Both the position numbers and the translations under genes were made by a program. This document shows, in pieces, positions 45,001 through 47,703 of a DNA stretch of 64,000 nt (the stretch's first letter is position 1; each line of letters starts with the position of its first letter). The stretch lies in NCBI GenBank assembly GCA_030681895.1, contig JAUXRI010000144.1, forward strand, positions 1-64,000, given 5' to 3'. Under the pieces are notes generated by a model that was not told the DNA's origin, did no database searches, and saw only the letters and a program-made list of their open reading frames with translations. This stretch comes from Myxococcales bacterium. GTDB lineage: Bacteria; Myxococcota; Myxococcia; Myxococcales; Myxococcaceae.

Positions 45001-47703
45001 CTGCCCGGGAACCGGGGAAGGCGTCGACTCGGTCGCGACAATCTGCCCGTCGACGAGGAACTCGATTCGCGCGACTGCGACGTCGTCGAAGGCGCCGACA
45101 CCGAGCGTGACGTCCTGGGTGTTGGCAACCTGCGCATTCGAAGCCGGTGCGACGATGGACACCGTGGGCCTCTGGCTGTCGCCCACCACGGAGACAGTCA
45201 CCTCGGCCGTCCCCGTCTGCCCTGCCCCGTCGCGAGCTTCCGCCCTGACGCGCACGGAGCGACCCGCGAGCTGTGACGGTACTCTCCATGTCGTCGTGAA
45301 CGGTGGCTGAGTGGAACGGCCAACCGCGGCCCCATCCACGAACCAGCTGACGTCTGCGACCGCGCCGCTGTCGTCGAGCACCGTTGCAGCGAGTGCCGTC
45401 GTGCCGCCTGCCGTGACGGTGGACTGCGTCGCGGGGGACACAATCGTCACCTGCGGCGGCGTGTCAGCGACGACGGTGACTGCCAATGGCGCCCGGGTGG
45501 CCTGCCCGCGCGAGTCGGTGGCAATCACCTCCAGCTGGACGACGGAGCCGACGCGGCTCGAGGGAGGCGTCCACGTCAGGTTGAACGTCGCGCCGCCGCC
45601 GTTGCTGCCCGCGTTCTGAGAGAAGAGCGTCGTCCTCCCGACTCCGGCCCCGTCGGCAGTCAGCACGACGTCGAGCCCGAGCGCGGCCGCGTCATCTCCG
45701 GCAAACCCAGACACGACGAGAGGCAGTCCAGCCGTTGCTGTCGCGGCAGGAGGCGCCGGCCTCGCAATGGAGACGAATGGCGGAGCGTCAGCGGCGAGGC
45801 TCACTGCAATCGCGATGGGTGAGGTGGTGAGGCCCTGGCGGTCTCTCGCCTCTGCACGCACAACAGCCGACGTTCCGGCGCGGTTCGTCGGTGGGTTCCA
45901 GCTCGTCTCCCACAGCGGGACCAGCACTGGGAATGTGCCTCCGCCTGCCTGGCACGGAGGGTGTTGACGCACTTCCATGCGCGCGACCGTCGCAGTCCCG
46001 ATGTCGCCGTCATCGATGGTGAATCGAACGGCCTGGAAGTCGAGGTTCGACAGCGCGAAAGGACAGGCCTGCCAGTTGCCGCTCGTCACTCGAACGGTTG
46101 TCGGCACCCCGACAGGGAGCGTCACGCCAGGCTGAGGAACCTCCCACACCGGGGTCAGTGCGCTGACCTGGTTGCCCGAGAGGACGGTGACTGACGCGGT
46201 GGGCGACGTCGCAATCTGGCCTCGCGAGTCGATGGCGCGCGCCGAAACAACGATGGTTCCGCCTGAAGTCGTCGGTGCGCGAATCGTGAACGTGTACGGC
46301 GCGCTGGAGTCGCTGCCTGCCGGCACGCCGTTAACGAGAAACTCGACTCGCGAAACGCCAATGTCGTCGGAGGCAATCGCCGAGACATCGAAGGTCGTCC
46401 CTGAGCGGACGGTTGACTGTGACTGCAGCGCGACCGTCGGCAACGCGTCACGAATGGTGACGGTCGAGGAGGCCACGAAGCCGCTGGTCGCAGCACGAAT
46501 CCGCGCAGAGCCGGGACGAACTCCCGTCACCAAGCCGTTCGGCGACACTGTGGCGATCGAGACGTCGTCGCTCGACCAGACGGTGCCAAGCGCGGGCGTC
46601 GAGACATCGACGGTTGCGCCTGTCGACAACGTTGCGCTGGCGATGAGCCGGCCAGTTCCGCCAACGCGCGGAACTTCGAGTGACATCGGCGCCAACGAGA
46701 GAGAGCTCACCAGCGCATTCGAATCGACGACGACTGTCACCTGTCGCGTCTGCCCCGCGTACGTCACGTCCAGCACGGTGGTGCCGTTGCTGCGCGCGAC
46801 GACCTCTCCAATGTCCGTGACAGCGCAGACGTCCTCGTCACGGCAGCGAAGCTCGAAGCCAGCAGCGGGGGCGAACACGGGCACCGGGCCGGCAAGAGCG
46901 AACGTCGCCGTCAGTCCAACCCGCACCCGACTTCCAAGCCCGCCGTTGAGGAGCACTGACGACGGCTGAACGGTGACATCGAGGAGTGTGTCGAGCGCGT
47001 CGCCAGTGAACTCGACGAGGCTCTTGTGAATCCGACGCCCAAAGACGTCTTCGAGCATGACGTCGGCGATGACGACGCCGTCGAACGGGATGTCGACGGT
47101 GAGAGGCACGGCCCATGAGACACCGTTCGCCGAGGGCTGCCCCGCCAGCTTGGTTGCCGCGACGAAGGCGCCACTTCTGACTTCCCTGACGTTCCCGTTT
47201 GCTGCGCGCAGAGAAGCGGCGCTGACGCCGAGGAAGGTGGCCTCAGCCCTGCCGAGCGCCCCGCTTGTCTGCAGTTGAAGGGAAACCGCGCGACTCGCAG
47301 CAGACAGTCTCGGAGACTGGGTGATGGTGACGGCGGAGGCGCTGAAGCTCCAGGTGACGGCGAATGGCACGCCTTCGGCTCCAGCTGCTGAGACAGGTGT
47401 GGCCGTCACCGTCAGCGTGCCGTCACTTGGGAAACTCGCTGAGAGTGGAGCGAGCAATCGGTACGGCGCGATTCCAGATGCGTCGGGCTTCAGCGTCACG
47501 CCTGGAAGTTGAACCAGCGTGGTGCCTCCGCCTGTGCCGTCCACGGCGACGCGCACACTGGCAACGTCACCAGAGGTAAAGACACCGAGGTCGACGTTCG
47601 AGTCGCCAAGCTGAATCGGCCGCAGCGGAGCAATCGCCGTCACCTGTCCCTGCGCGAACGCAGCGGTGCTCCACAGCAGCGCGACGAGAAGGCTCCCCTT
47701 CAT
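15016..47703 (-). CDS. 10,895-residue secreted Ig/LVIVD/TIG multidomain giant protein
   Basis: A single uninterrupted frame of 32.7 kb encodes a protein of roughly 1.1 MDa. It has a Sec signal peptide (MKGSLLVALLWSTAAFA, cleavage before Gln18) and then no obvious membrane segment. Rough layout: a BIG2-like domain near 330-420; about 20 Ig-like domains to about 2,770; seven super-repeats, each an LVIVD-type propeller, an SbsA-like Ig and two IPT/TIG domains, to about 7,100; more Ig-like domains with two further propeller blocks to about 9,620; then four Gly-rich beta-helix-like segments to the end. Ig domains share the pattern 'PPTVxIxxP ... ATDDVxVxxVEFLVDG'. No sortase, MYXO-CTERM, autotransporter or T9SS tail is visible. 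A giant adhesin or surface filament is the likeliest role; this is inference from the domains. Both ends overlap parvulin-like genes by ATGA. Confidence 0.9.
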   Translation of the reverse strand: MKGSLLVALLWSTAAFAQGQVTAIAPLRPIQLGDSNVDLGVFTSGDVASVRVAVDGTGGGTTLVQLPGVTLKPDASGIAPYRLLAPLSASFPSDGTLTVTATPVSAAGAEGVPFAVTWSFSASAVTITQSPRLSAASRAVSLQLQTSGALGRAEATFLGVSAASLRAANGNVREVRSGAFVAATKLAGQPSANGVSWAVPLTVDIPFDGVVIADVMLEDVFGRRIHKSLVEFTGDALDTLLDVTVQPSSVLLNGGLGSRVRVGLTATFALAGPVPVFAPAAGFELRCRDEDVCAVTDIGEVVARSNGTTVLDVTYAGQTRQVTVVVDSNALVSSLSLAPMSLEVPRVGGTGRLIASATLSTGATVDVSTPALGTVWSSDDVSIATVSPNGLVTGVRPGSARIRAATSGFVASSTVTIRDALPTVALQSQSTVRSGTTFDVSAIASDDIGVSRVEFLVNGVPAGSDSSAPYTFTIRAPTTSGGTIVVSARAIDSRGQIATSPTASVTVLSGNQVSALTPVWEVPQPGVTLPVGVPTTVRVTSGNWQACPFALSNLDFQAVRFTIDDGDIGTATVARMEVRQHPPCQAGGGTFPVLVPLWETSWNPPTNRAGTSAVVRAEARDRQGLTTSPIAIAVSLAADAPPFVSIARPAPPAATATAGLPLVVSGFAGDDAAALGLDVVLTADGAGVGRTTLFSQNAGSNGGGATFNLTWTPPSSRVGSVVQLEVIATDSRGQATRAPLAVTVVADTPPQVTIVSPATQSTVTAGGTTALAATVLDDSGAVADVSWFVDGAAVGRSTQPPFTTTWRVPSQLAGRSVRVRAEARDGAGQTGTAEVTVSVVGDSQRPTVSIVAPASNAQVANTQDVTLGVGAFDDVAVARIEFLVDGQIVATESTPSPVPGQAGAVVAHTLVPRAQLQGAATRRLGARAYDAAGNVGVAAEATVTITDDGAPVVAFVAPQAGAQVTAGTTTAVVVTATDDVAIAQVELRVDGVSSGVRVVPPFQFDVRLNGSPRQVQLEVRARDSAGATTSQTRSIQVVADAEPPLVAFRAPLPGGQVFAGRNLQVEVLGTDNVEIERATLSVDGQPALTNSSPTVDGLYRVFAFNVPVALAAQGSSTSLVATVFDTSGLSAGRTQTLRVVADTPPRVQLVLPAPRSTCREGREVQVVASVQDDDGVVGVAGRSGGNQVGVLATGPSRIDVTQRQNVTVRAPIITRGQAPTVGVVARDSSGQTGFADVSLLVLPDIEAPAAVMTLPIPAGAERLVSVDEGESVAVRLETSDDVFIEEAVVIADAGIGDAGVLALATNDGRLETTQTQNPAQPGTIITDERYVATFQGSLRTDGLAPGRYPVSVRVSDPAGNSTSPTGFVLEVRAFVDRLAPEVSLSLAGTPSANTCVEGSRVQLNVSATDDGALSTLEVRRDGVVVALPPATTVGGRSLSVSFDVTIPLLDADTDGFATFTTRATDATGKVANVVTSCQIVPNAAPSVVFVRPASGATFTEGKRENAEVSVLEDVAVRQMVLGLGSAALEANDGGVALRGIASPVPVTIEVEGQLTARLSGASLTMASGGSPQPRLLNVTVPAGTSVSATFNFEAAAADGGTAFQPTRTAVSTGAPIAIGWPSDITVRDVRLEIGSLSLTVEPASTQPQLTLEQGAARFAVLASTPTVQPGRETSVSASLRSPVAWRGPTVLSAVACDESQACGSASRTVTLLGDSAQPVASISSPSSGGTVVAGRELQVGVSTSDNVEVRAIELLVDGVLVGRRTGLSLGATSFTLTSPASRSTPLSLVARAVDGAGNAHESSPVFVSVIEDVGPSLSFESLGNTFEQISSVELSSGFVSLLQGAAATLSVSARDDVGIRRLAVEFDGVSLFDETFTSLSQTQNRSIVLTPPAMAPGAARVLVARAVDSAGREVTRRLIVEARSPRSPAIALILPTLGSPVLEGSIQLVFEAIAGDDIGMSHLDFFLNGQPAAQVAANGSTGITITGLDGDGNPLVQDPIIRDALALLPAPFSDPSNMRRFRGRVAVPTGLIQRGSGSNTVTVRAVATDREGLQSSVERVYAIVPDTTAPTPSLARPLASLDVIEGTLVTVEADAFDDVFVDTIEISAGPSLQALQVVHVASGFPAVNAVPGSAFSVFAPTQTIEVAVPRLAQLGAVSTTPYFVAVRARDASGRWSELLIRDIDIVPDVPPTVAISSPVDGASVVQGHFVDVAVLATDDVAVSSVSMLVDGSVFPIVRQLPPFTFRVPVPAQATELRLQARGVDTFGHEVLSQLVRLSARVDAPPTVTVTRPTAGSSVVEGRFATVIVAAVDDVSVVRIDAEVAGLASGTLALTSSSSPLRFDVPLPFGTAGRQLTVTASAVDSSGKRAASAPVAFTVVADTQPPTISFRAPAAGSQVVAGQPLPVDLLVEDNIDVASVSVTANGASLGTLALAPFRFSTLVPASAAGQTWSVVATARDSSGNETTATRSVDIIGDAPPTVTLVAAAQVVAGATLNLNASATDDVGVARVEFLVGPSSSSLAVVGTRYVLPYQQPFDAPASAVGRTLFARARAYDVAGKQGESPIVSFQVTADSPPSVTLVKPVAGTFVFEGRPMVIEADALDAQGAVAQVVFLVDGRRVDVATTAAGVPGFPNRFRGRWVPPIGSGNRTFLISAVAVDGAGQEAVSGAVGVGSVTDTVPPDVQMVDPAPWDVVTEGRTVSIRATASDNSAVSSVEAFVNGASVGVSGTPTTTVANRPAYSVSWLVPNGAGQERRLSAQARDSAGNVGTSVNQTDVEIGLRPSSSLSLVTGDGAVRALATRGDGLVATATSTAAGGEVRLARRVAGQLTSSGGIELGALARSLAFLEAAPGTPAALSNLLLATTEAPSRNSFPQLVVLDVSSPALPTILGRIDLPVGTPSGLAATGRLAFVAMGTPGIVVVDLTAPSSPQRVLTRPLGGPARDVAVAGDALLVAGDTGGLRILDVRSPALRELSFVALPGRSMSVAASAEVVVVGCEAPDAPVAFVDISSLSTPQLRSLTPQRGRRPDVLMTEAVDVDIAGQVVISAGRLNSQDGQALKDQFTANAATATGALRPFARANLREESGARFFGEPFTSFSAGAPLAMASDTVLASFALPVLSVTGAAPAALSQSIPLQSAFTVSFNLPPNTASVASPITLRLQDPAVGPLVPATLTSSGTTLTLTPTQPLPASTVVHLAVDGALKSTSDAPLVEPYRTSFRTAPSGGVAPMLSTLSPAQGPVEGGTTVVLRGTGFATAARVFFGSFEATVTNVAPTEVAVISPPNVEGPSYVAVVNADGQSSGVVGGFLYVPVLDISFVQPPSGPIAGGANVELIGTGFQRGAVVRFDGALATQVVVLSSGRLSAVTPSGVFGPANVEVANPDGKTAGRESAYLYTDVAVTGRLSKYEPLADGPVRPIGKLGASQVVSVAESNGRIAVLQGASFSGGATSVGELASTSQLGSIAMVELDGGVPAVIGGASFIPPYAPVGVAIRGTTAWVSLDGKSIAGLEVAGEGGPSLAVVDTSNPTSPLVGLTIPFQGEAGPLVVLDDILVVASGTAGLTFFSVAEPSRPVLIGAVKPIGASGQPIAERVVSVATRDGRLLVELSDARTLLLDVASPTPVTLAEFAQVGASLRASDGLSVGSRQGGLPASTVSADPPSRLRTVAPVQPLLSGLSFESTASGPHLGLIAGRISQGAGVIQLVGMGAPETPLSPTALDIFPVASVVGLTLAGDTVIAGTASVYNPAGSPSPPLDGLVVAKLPFPMVVSVMPAVGAQGVPVASPLRVETSRAVVGASNQTVRLVLVDGSAQGTQVPVTVTTVGRVIELSPQSALATNATYRIEVNGLTDSVTGAAFPAPFVSTFTTAAVSTAVAMTLSSVSPREGAVTGGTLVTLGGTGFVAGSEVRVGGALAALQSVAPDGTSLSFLTPPGAAGLNAISVTSPQGTQVRRFGAFLYVEPLRLVAVSPAIGPTSGGTRVVLTGRGFNTTGTVAVRFGSKPALSVRVVGTGLVEVVTPDGAVGLVDVTVENPDGVRSTLANGWEYQAPAQSLVRLGAQRVHDVLVLGDTAYVGTSTGLSVIDLSGLERFGPNAGQPISPSERDLPVDRNADGVDDRLLATTPGGEVTSLSHNGGSRLWASTARFNTPPNRDPFWSGDVSALDVLFTNRGTRDDVTIASGTSFGATDGGFGLSRRGDELLTASGEGLTRYDVTSTPFPLDTLNPGGAAQGLAVAPGLALVPTGVRDPSTWRLSAGGLVRVSTSGKLATTGALALDAQKVRLNGTVAVVAAGSTGLVLVDVTTTPMTVLSAFALGGFAKDVHVMGDLAYVAVEGVGVVIVDISNRAAPQRVSVIGGGSATAVAIANGRVVSARVGADGTQLSFGPVNDFALIGSSVAQGAVVPLDLSSVTLTFSTAIDSSTASAAFTATADGQPLQGTLEAGSAQATSSTLLFRFASQLPANADIRVQVSPDLRSLAGANLLRPVDLRFRSAPAVGPAPTVTLVSPRVGPAAGGSQVDILGADFGSNATVRFGNAAAQVIASGSTRLRVLAPPGSAGLADVVVTNPSGLEGRRVGAYLYREPLRLDAASPAFLNPKGGSVLTFQGAGLLPPWLEPTGALRVRIGGLDATSVAWSSTQSLTAVAPPNSYGSVVVQVSTGDGSEQFTMPTRPTYGLPFVAEELTASMAPRSLVADDTTPGLLHAAAGPTGTNSFFQPYFGPLTGARTIRQSFRAASFDVVLPTRPRLQAGFPVTVTNTQADEAVWALNRGQPAPSGVEFAPDSLDVSFKEGRLYVANGESGLSVMSGQTDGGITGLFVSLKGRHVPEKPFVTRAVPVGNGAWALTATWQNVVPQPPPNNCAPVVPAVSTGGRMLYVDSRVDTDPIEAGGLAVGAGTPVAVALWGERMVVAEGHLAGEGFIKCDAPLPPPPDFSLKGPRTSFGPLVPRNPSEGIPPSDPTSTLSFFDSQAPSAQRLGSFSVPFNISDVVMSGNTAILAAPSVGLVFVDASDAGAPAEVARIVFNRELSNAPGTPLKLKLFANTLFVAAGSGGAAMVDVTDPRAPRVLSAGNTEPALDIIPFQDRLYLASGRGLTELAMPFSFVREVAPPRDAKVPPGAAPILVRLSRPISDVSVTSSSVRLVGPQGDVPIALQVNNDFSRQSFEIRITPQQPLAASSSWTVQLTSAVADQRGGSLLVPFSSGFTTARAGARQPVLVSSSPSFLPVEGGSLVISGRELAQVSRVRLGGAVITPSALSDTSLTVAVGPRDAGFFDVVVEDPSGLSAVLPVAVQLVEPIAGRSTAMPDHGPVEGGTRVTVELDGRKALVAGSQVLVGGQAAAQVDVRSPSSVSFTIPAATAPGIVPIALARPGESAVTVATFSYEGPVGVTVDLPGFPPRVISELDVSGANWFVGSREGPAGLEVFDVSVPERPIRLGGVASQSPVRGVDVEGQVAFIAQEEFGVGVLSVADPSQPYETGRLVSAGLTTDVQVAGQDLWISTVDPTALSGSVRRLAAFEPGFTPTSVLPLDADPLSIDVVDGRLFALTTDVTTGGGGRAATALELRVYDFAGTRLGRVVVEAGVSTYEQRVKSRLAVRGGRAWVTSANRVFVYDVTSATPSLLRSSDVGTAASGITLIGGTAWAGLESSTSGTTLQGLPPTELLVTRLSPESGSFAAPDAVVTAELTLPVAEASVTQTTFSVLVNGQPVAGERRVEFTTTGANLVFTAQGGFTPGAVVQIRIDGVTGFDARPLGRVATSTFTVGGTGALQPAISTLVPSVGFVDATTTVVIRGSGFRAGTTARIGGVSCPVLGATSTELTVAVPPSPGSFGGPAMVEVTDSEGPVARKPGGFLYVERLRLVSLSPDTAPQRGGVSVNLIGRGFRPGLAVDFGGTASFSVLASSTTAAVAVAPPHAPGRIDVTVAIGGQTVTSSGSFLYGSGSVAEFRVGAVSDVTIDNGVAYAGLGGASDIVGRDGTVYRSGVTSSPTGIAVIDLSEPNALRTVKVLPLNSAVRRVKKVGSKLYAAAGAEGLLELDVSLPANTAVTRSRAVQGLARDVVVGDGLAFVADDGGVVVIELSRFVIAGRITIAGGANAVALRGGQLVVASASTSAPDVRVYDVRNANWAELGRVSVSAPAQHLSIESARVFASLGRARQVAIIDISSPASPAPVGTIQLVDALGAGWVSAEQTLVVGDTVQIAAGGGDIQRFSAPIGQAAQYVDTAAVFGDARALAFEGRNAFAGTLFLDDGQARELPVATATDANGSLVGALSTVALDFIHVRGSQPAGGRRVALTAAPDVFLSELPETSTLTAITLESAGGVPVPIVRSVAAEPRGARVQLTPAAPLLPSATYTLKSGPMLRGLSQATLGTTWRSSFSTASTAATERPFLAGVVPSAGLVSGGDSVELNGEDFVPGVRVEVGGVAAQVLTVSTDGRRVTVRLPSGTRGLAAIEVINPNGLGTLVLGAFRYLVAPRVDSVSPSVAEFDSRSTVAIIGDGLHAQSLVTFGGVPARAVVVNDDDSLSVVVPDGVTGIVDVSVSTVGAPTSTRTQGFTFQLRRQRLTAGSFGPSARTGTALLVAEGSQLVPFDVSVPEQPVRLMSVAGTTSANAMAIVGRELFVAGLGEVVRYDLDTCGTAPGALCLPQELQRIAVSPAVQLSAIAARNGAAYVAVSGSNEVVLLGRVSSRWEIVGSTTLSTGTVRDIALTDDALVVAVEAAGAGRLEVRDFTSPTLPLLATVSGLASSVSALSVSGRRLAVATSDGARLLDLSNRATPIQVAAWAATSNPPTAIRLEGAFVLAADASRVWLLDTTQGLTARTWGVSPGTPRGIELVDGAVMVTSTSGLATYQLPYPSLRAVSSVVRPAEPLFVEFPSTTPGVVLAGATISASRSGAAIPGASALQGGRLSFTPSAALTVGEVVTVRVTAPSWPAVGGSWLGAFTAPVRVEAAASGLVATSITPTFGPTSGGTLVIIDGSGFEATTEVRIAGVVVPVRPGWTSTRLEVLTPPVSQAGPAVVELRNPSGGAVEVPTGFSFIGALSIATVTPAVVPEQGGLVSIAGSGFTRGITIRLGGALAVPQTFSPTEVQARVPAGPAGDVAVELTQAGTAPVTRTGVLRRADALAPSLISLSPVAEDGLNDVRLQPVFVARFSEPIDPTTFSTAVLSVITSGQPVPSVVGAGGDSASLTLTPSGPLSSTTRYRLNLSQVRDLSGNLAGASATTEFRTRDVVAPQASLVLPNDGRLVVNGLQLAANVPWRLQVAATDDSQLAISTGVTVDGVAATRESGNSDVFLFTWPLSAVGTTSTVVASARDASQNLTTLSFSVVITDDTPPTVIFGTPLTGLSADEGQTVPVSVTATDNNGVALLRLFVDGRPWKTVSGSATTLTLSDSLRLGPASSPRVMQLTAEAIDSRGTRGLSAPVLVTVSPDATAPVVSFLTPASGLRLQGGSKVPLRVDVQELNELAQVVFRANGVVVATRNAAPWSATYQAPTPSSDQLVTLAAEARDVRGNVGNASTSVTISSDARTPSVAIITPSSNGFGADEGSPVPVQLALSHSEQMVEVAVEFGGVTRTFASPLPSLSFTMTAPQVTPPADFEGAYLQTEPFVVRWRDEGGLTRTARSMVSVRDVPALPVRLVLSQTPPPPIVLGGGLLAVQAVIDAGVPLGGNTADATTLTVAGVDVRGQSPNRFQLPSGPEGAPVEVRGTADATIFGSGTSYRLTSGSSSLLRVFAGGPVTTALAGRGPAVAVEVEGDRLFVVRAVPGGFTSVESLTLAGASLAQRRFAGVPLAATVWRGKVWVAVRSGASDSLRSLDGVTLTDSAQMPVRSFVTSLEARGDSLYVGTEEGLEVRDEAGLEVTRLALDGVRSLSSARGALYVATRSRVLAYELRRLGVPVLRRTLSVAGVQHLAATVPAGFCVAGVRLECFDEQMVSRGSAALPGTPQSLRALGTWLVAGSSSGAWVYDVSQAPAVQGLFGASGVVGVTASGLRGVSAGGLTTWPLVRGVTAPQVSLVAPPAAVAGAVVSVTATVTDGVDPFNAYVAELRVGGVVVERFDSQVPAEVRLPSGAGTVSVELIVRDVGGQTASSTATITTSAPAAAPVVSLIAASEGVSAGRLAVRVETSQPGNLASVEYSVDGALTQVSSPGFITSLLLPTVAVDSSVSVSATGIDALGRRGVTSSQTVLVRAVPVSLPVVTPAIAGGGPYVEGTIRTVRVTATPSLSATDVVRVSVDGVLAGEAVAPDFELSVRLPQVSGSRSVSVEARPVDEAGREGLAAAIGVVVVDDLSVPSVAVAVTPPGSFVAQGSALDATVIVTDVSLVTVTTSVRVDGVEVATDGAAINFVVPPSTPVGAVVEVRATAVDAQGNVASAIQQRRVTTQAVSGVATRTPGAFVPSAGMAAWGDIVAVGTPTGASLYRVQFAPAGVTHLADWTVGEAPTAIGFGGGLLLVGRTGGADVVSVSPAGAMAQVGFVPGRWAGFSSAGDVFCASEASLNVPGQFESRWLDVRDPRAIRNLATSGSTSRAARPEGRVGECLFDWGPFHVAFERSARNEPVQAQRFLGLTGPSSLPRAFLTTSGGVSVGGTTLRSHSTSSQAVDVTLPAEAVDAIPAGDNVLVTTADGQLHTVDVRDWSQPVLRSSVPFAGERLLVVGGVVVGVSSAGLETTSIALPSSDETSLLSTFATTDLATSVTGGGGKVAIGAGQQGLLRGRFDAPGISGVLTRAGAPSQVQQLGSTLFALNGSTLDSFYDSSGSFFGPTPVTGFSSVSAYSATSRRVWAVSGASLLTSTWRFTTSPAFDQPVSMTLPGAALALASEDDFAVVAGGTTFSVVEMSSSGVPAVTATIPAQATSVAIEDGLLAVAADRSVRLYSVSTPGSPILLGSVTTSEPARRARFGGRLLMVAEVGGVETWDVANPASPVFRAKYPATRADDAMLLDGFPVIADAPVGVTMFPPVAAVTPAVVWRSALPETVEAGGLVTFDVEARGAAVDALELVVDGARVGQVSATGTGTFLVPAGALPGTIVTVAVQARAAGGRVGASTTRRLQVVSATSALPTISVSNPNFLVSGARHSFIVDSSNVAAPFTAHVDIAGVSVSGGPVSIPAATTGRFEVSVEVPVYATTALRTVTVRVVDDRGRVASDSIQVNITGDVNPPAAPFGFPSALKAEPAINQFTVRASDDGAVWLELFVDGVLLASGFDAGSVTLRDVVVRIPSNRVGSTVVLRAVATDAAGRTAETSQSYVVQPDGIAPVVSISTFASVAEGRRFFQFVSAFDSDSDLVHLELFVDGVSVFSSSSVPTFTMSQSVLVTAPVGATSMSLEAVARDRRGREHRSTRIVAVTQAAPPTISFNQMPVPLNALEGDNLSITNSAWARIDDPSARAARLEVFLNGTSIGVASRSSSEETASSVDVFLNAPLPLLTQSPTAVFEAVGVDVLGREVRATSTVTLLPNPPPTVTFTRTIASPLFGESVTWCVRGEDSDGRSRTGFAMTVAVDGVPQTASSCGTHCREFCTTRTSPSAASFVMTASATDILGKTTAAQDTLTFSANQPPVPVLVAPAQGPEGGSVAVRASASDERGLAWLEVRADGTLVQRISPVVIGQQYVVQVSTPTIGSRVVTLEAEDIAGLRASTSATVAVVPAAQLGYISETDTSLDDTDLLVSGRELRIDGTHRFASLTIEDGGVVTHSEQGLTGTKSFDLEVAGAVSISSDSRIDVSAKGGLGGLVSPNSGTGGRTSQNLAGPDNASGSHAGVGESQSLAQPAVGVFGDATFVGGGASSSDAPLRPGTSGGGLARLRAQTLILNGRILANGGPSVSGSRTGAGGGIRVDVATLQGAGRIEANGGIGGGGGGGRVVVRYQSLNGFVLANVEARGAGQGGVGTVLFEQTSVSADGGVGQLGRLRLDNGGTPGGIVTEVPGASLARLDIARGATVSFTGPVTTNELTIVDARATFTQALSTPGLLAMSVLGSQVTLAQGWQPPAGQSLALTDSTFTASTVGAVSLGELQLVNSTWTTPPPTLAQPRAIDFVTTGVVVVDATSRIDVSAKGSLGGLSGNNFDLAGRTSAGAPGVASAAGSHAGTGSYLLWPPNLATGSLTNPVLPGGGGAAGDANEAGGNGGGLLRFTSASLVLNGALLANGGPALGTAWAGAGGSVNVSVTGALSGAGAIEARGGFGADPSRGGGGGRVSVVYGALAGFDFTRIDTSSQGQGAGTGSGLTRQSLATVASLRLDNRGRYAGSYTDVDGGTFASVAVVGGSLANFQGQLTTSAATLSDCAVNTFSGLTSLGPTPLLVERCSLALADVSSPSGLRLSLSYVAAYGQVGSTQSLSLENSYLYVVSGTHLDVVGDVIIDSSSLVEVSSQGGSLSGPEANGSGAGQGVGGPPPTSDSIARPVVEGSLATSDFATGYPGTAGGSLRVTAQRLFLDGEIRASAQSGSTFSGTGPTVAGGGGSVLVEVDDALSPGGTGRVFANGASGSGGGRVAVIHRGSSPLPWTLQARGGPEGGGAGTVYVERDDAAAGRLIRSLSIDNGGLQSPLVGLTPVSGVVSTSLDPLEAVLVGENVGVDFIGPLSTNSLELRPGAGGGRTRIGFDFVETLGAAFPSTFTNVDVLFRAGELPPLTSLAADNARLSLQNNLGANPVVTGCPLEFRNGSILEVIRGSSLSATTLEVSTCSLVIDATSRIDVSGAGWPSDTGPGSQADAAGSYGGPGQGATSSLEYGDFISGFEPGSGGASNPALTVSGGAGGGALVVNSSVVQLDGLLRANGGDGYFGGSGGLVRVYGELSGSGRVEVLGGLPGGGAGRIVVEQSFGLAPLGWTLDASRRIGGGGPGTVYFSGSIPSFVTSLTIDARAITPAPLLRNTVLPPTTFGSFSVDTLTVLGGAQVETTDFVFAGSTNVDSTSSFTSPNLNLP
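15019..18830 (-). repeat. four Gly-rich beta-helix-like segments at the giant protein's C-terminus
   Basis: Four related segments of about 300 residues share 'SRIDVSAKGxLGG' or close variants, 'GSHAGxG', a 'GGGG(G)RV.V.Y' strand and 'GQGxGTVYFE'-like ends. Short regularly spaced strands and Gly/Ser/Asn richness suggest a right-handed beta-helix (pectin-lyase-like) fold; that fold is inferred, not shown. Confidence 0.65.
26380..39400 (-). repeat. seven LVIVD-propeller / SbsA-Ig / double-TIG super-repeats
   Basis: Units start near 39380, 37500, 35570, 33700, 31590, 29920 and 28090, each 1.7-2.1 kb. Each holds short repeats of the LVIVD type ('LFVAAGSGG', 'VVDVTDP'), then a domain with 'LSPQSALATNATYRI'-like strands, then two TIG/IPT domains with 'GPxxGGTxVxxxGxGF' and 'VTNPSGLEGR'-like motifs. 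The whole ~600-residue module was duplicated as a block. Confidence 0.75.
39400..46440 (-). repeat. array of about 20 Ig-like domains in the giant protein
   Basis: Each unit of roughly 90-120 residues begins 'PPxVxxxxP', contains 'TDD' or 'SDD' followed by a hydrophobic strand, and ends 'ARDSAGxxG' or a variant. The units are diverged at DNA level, so this is old duplication rather than recent slippage. Confidence 0.8.
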
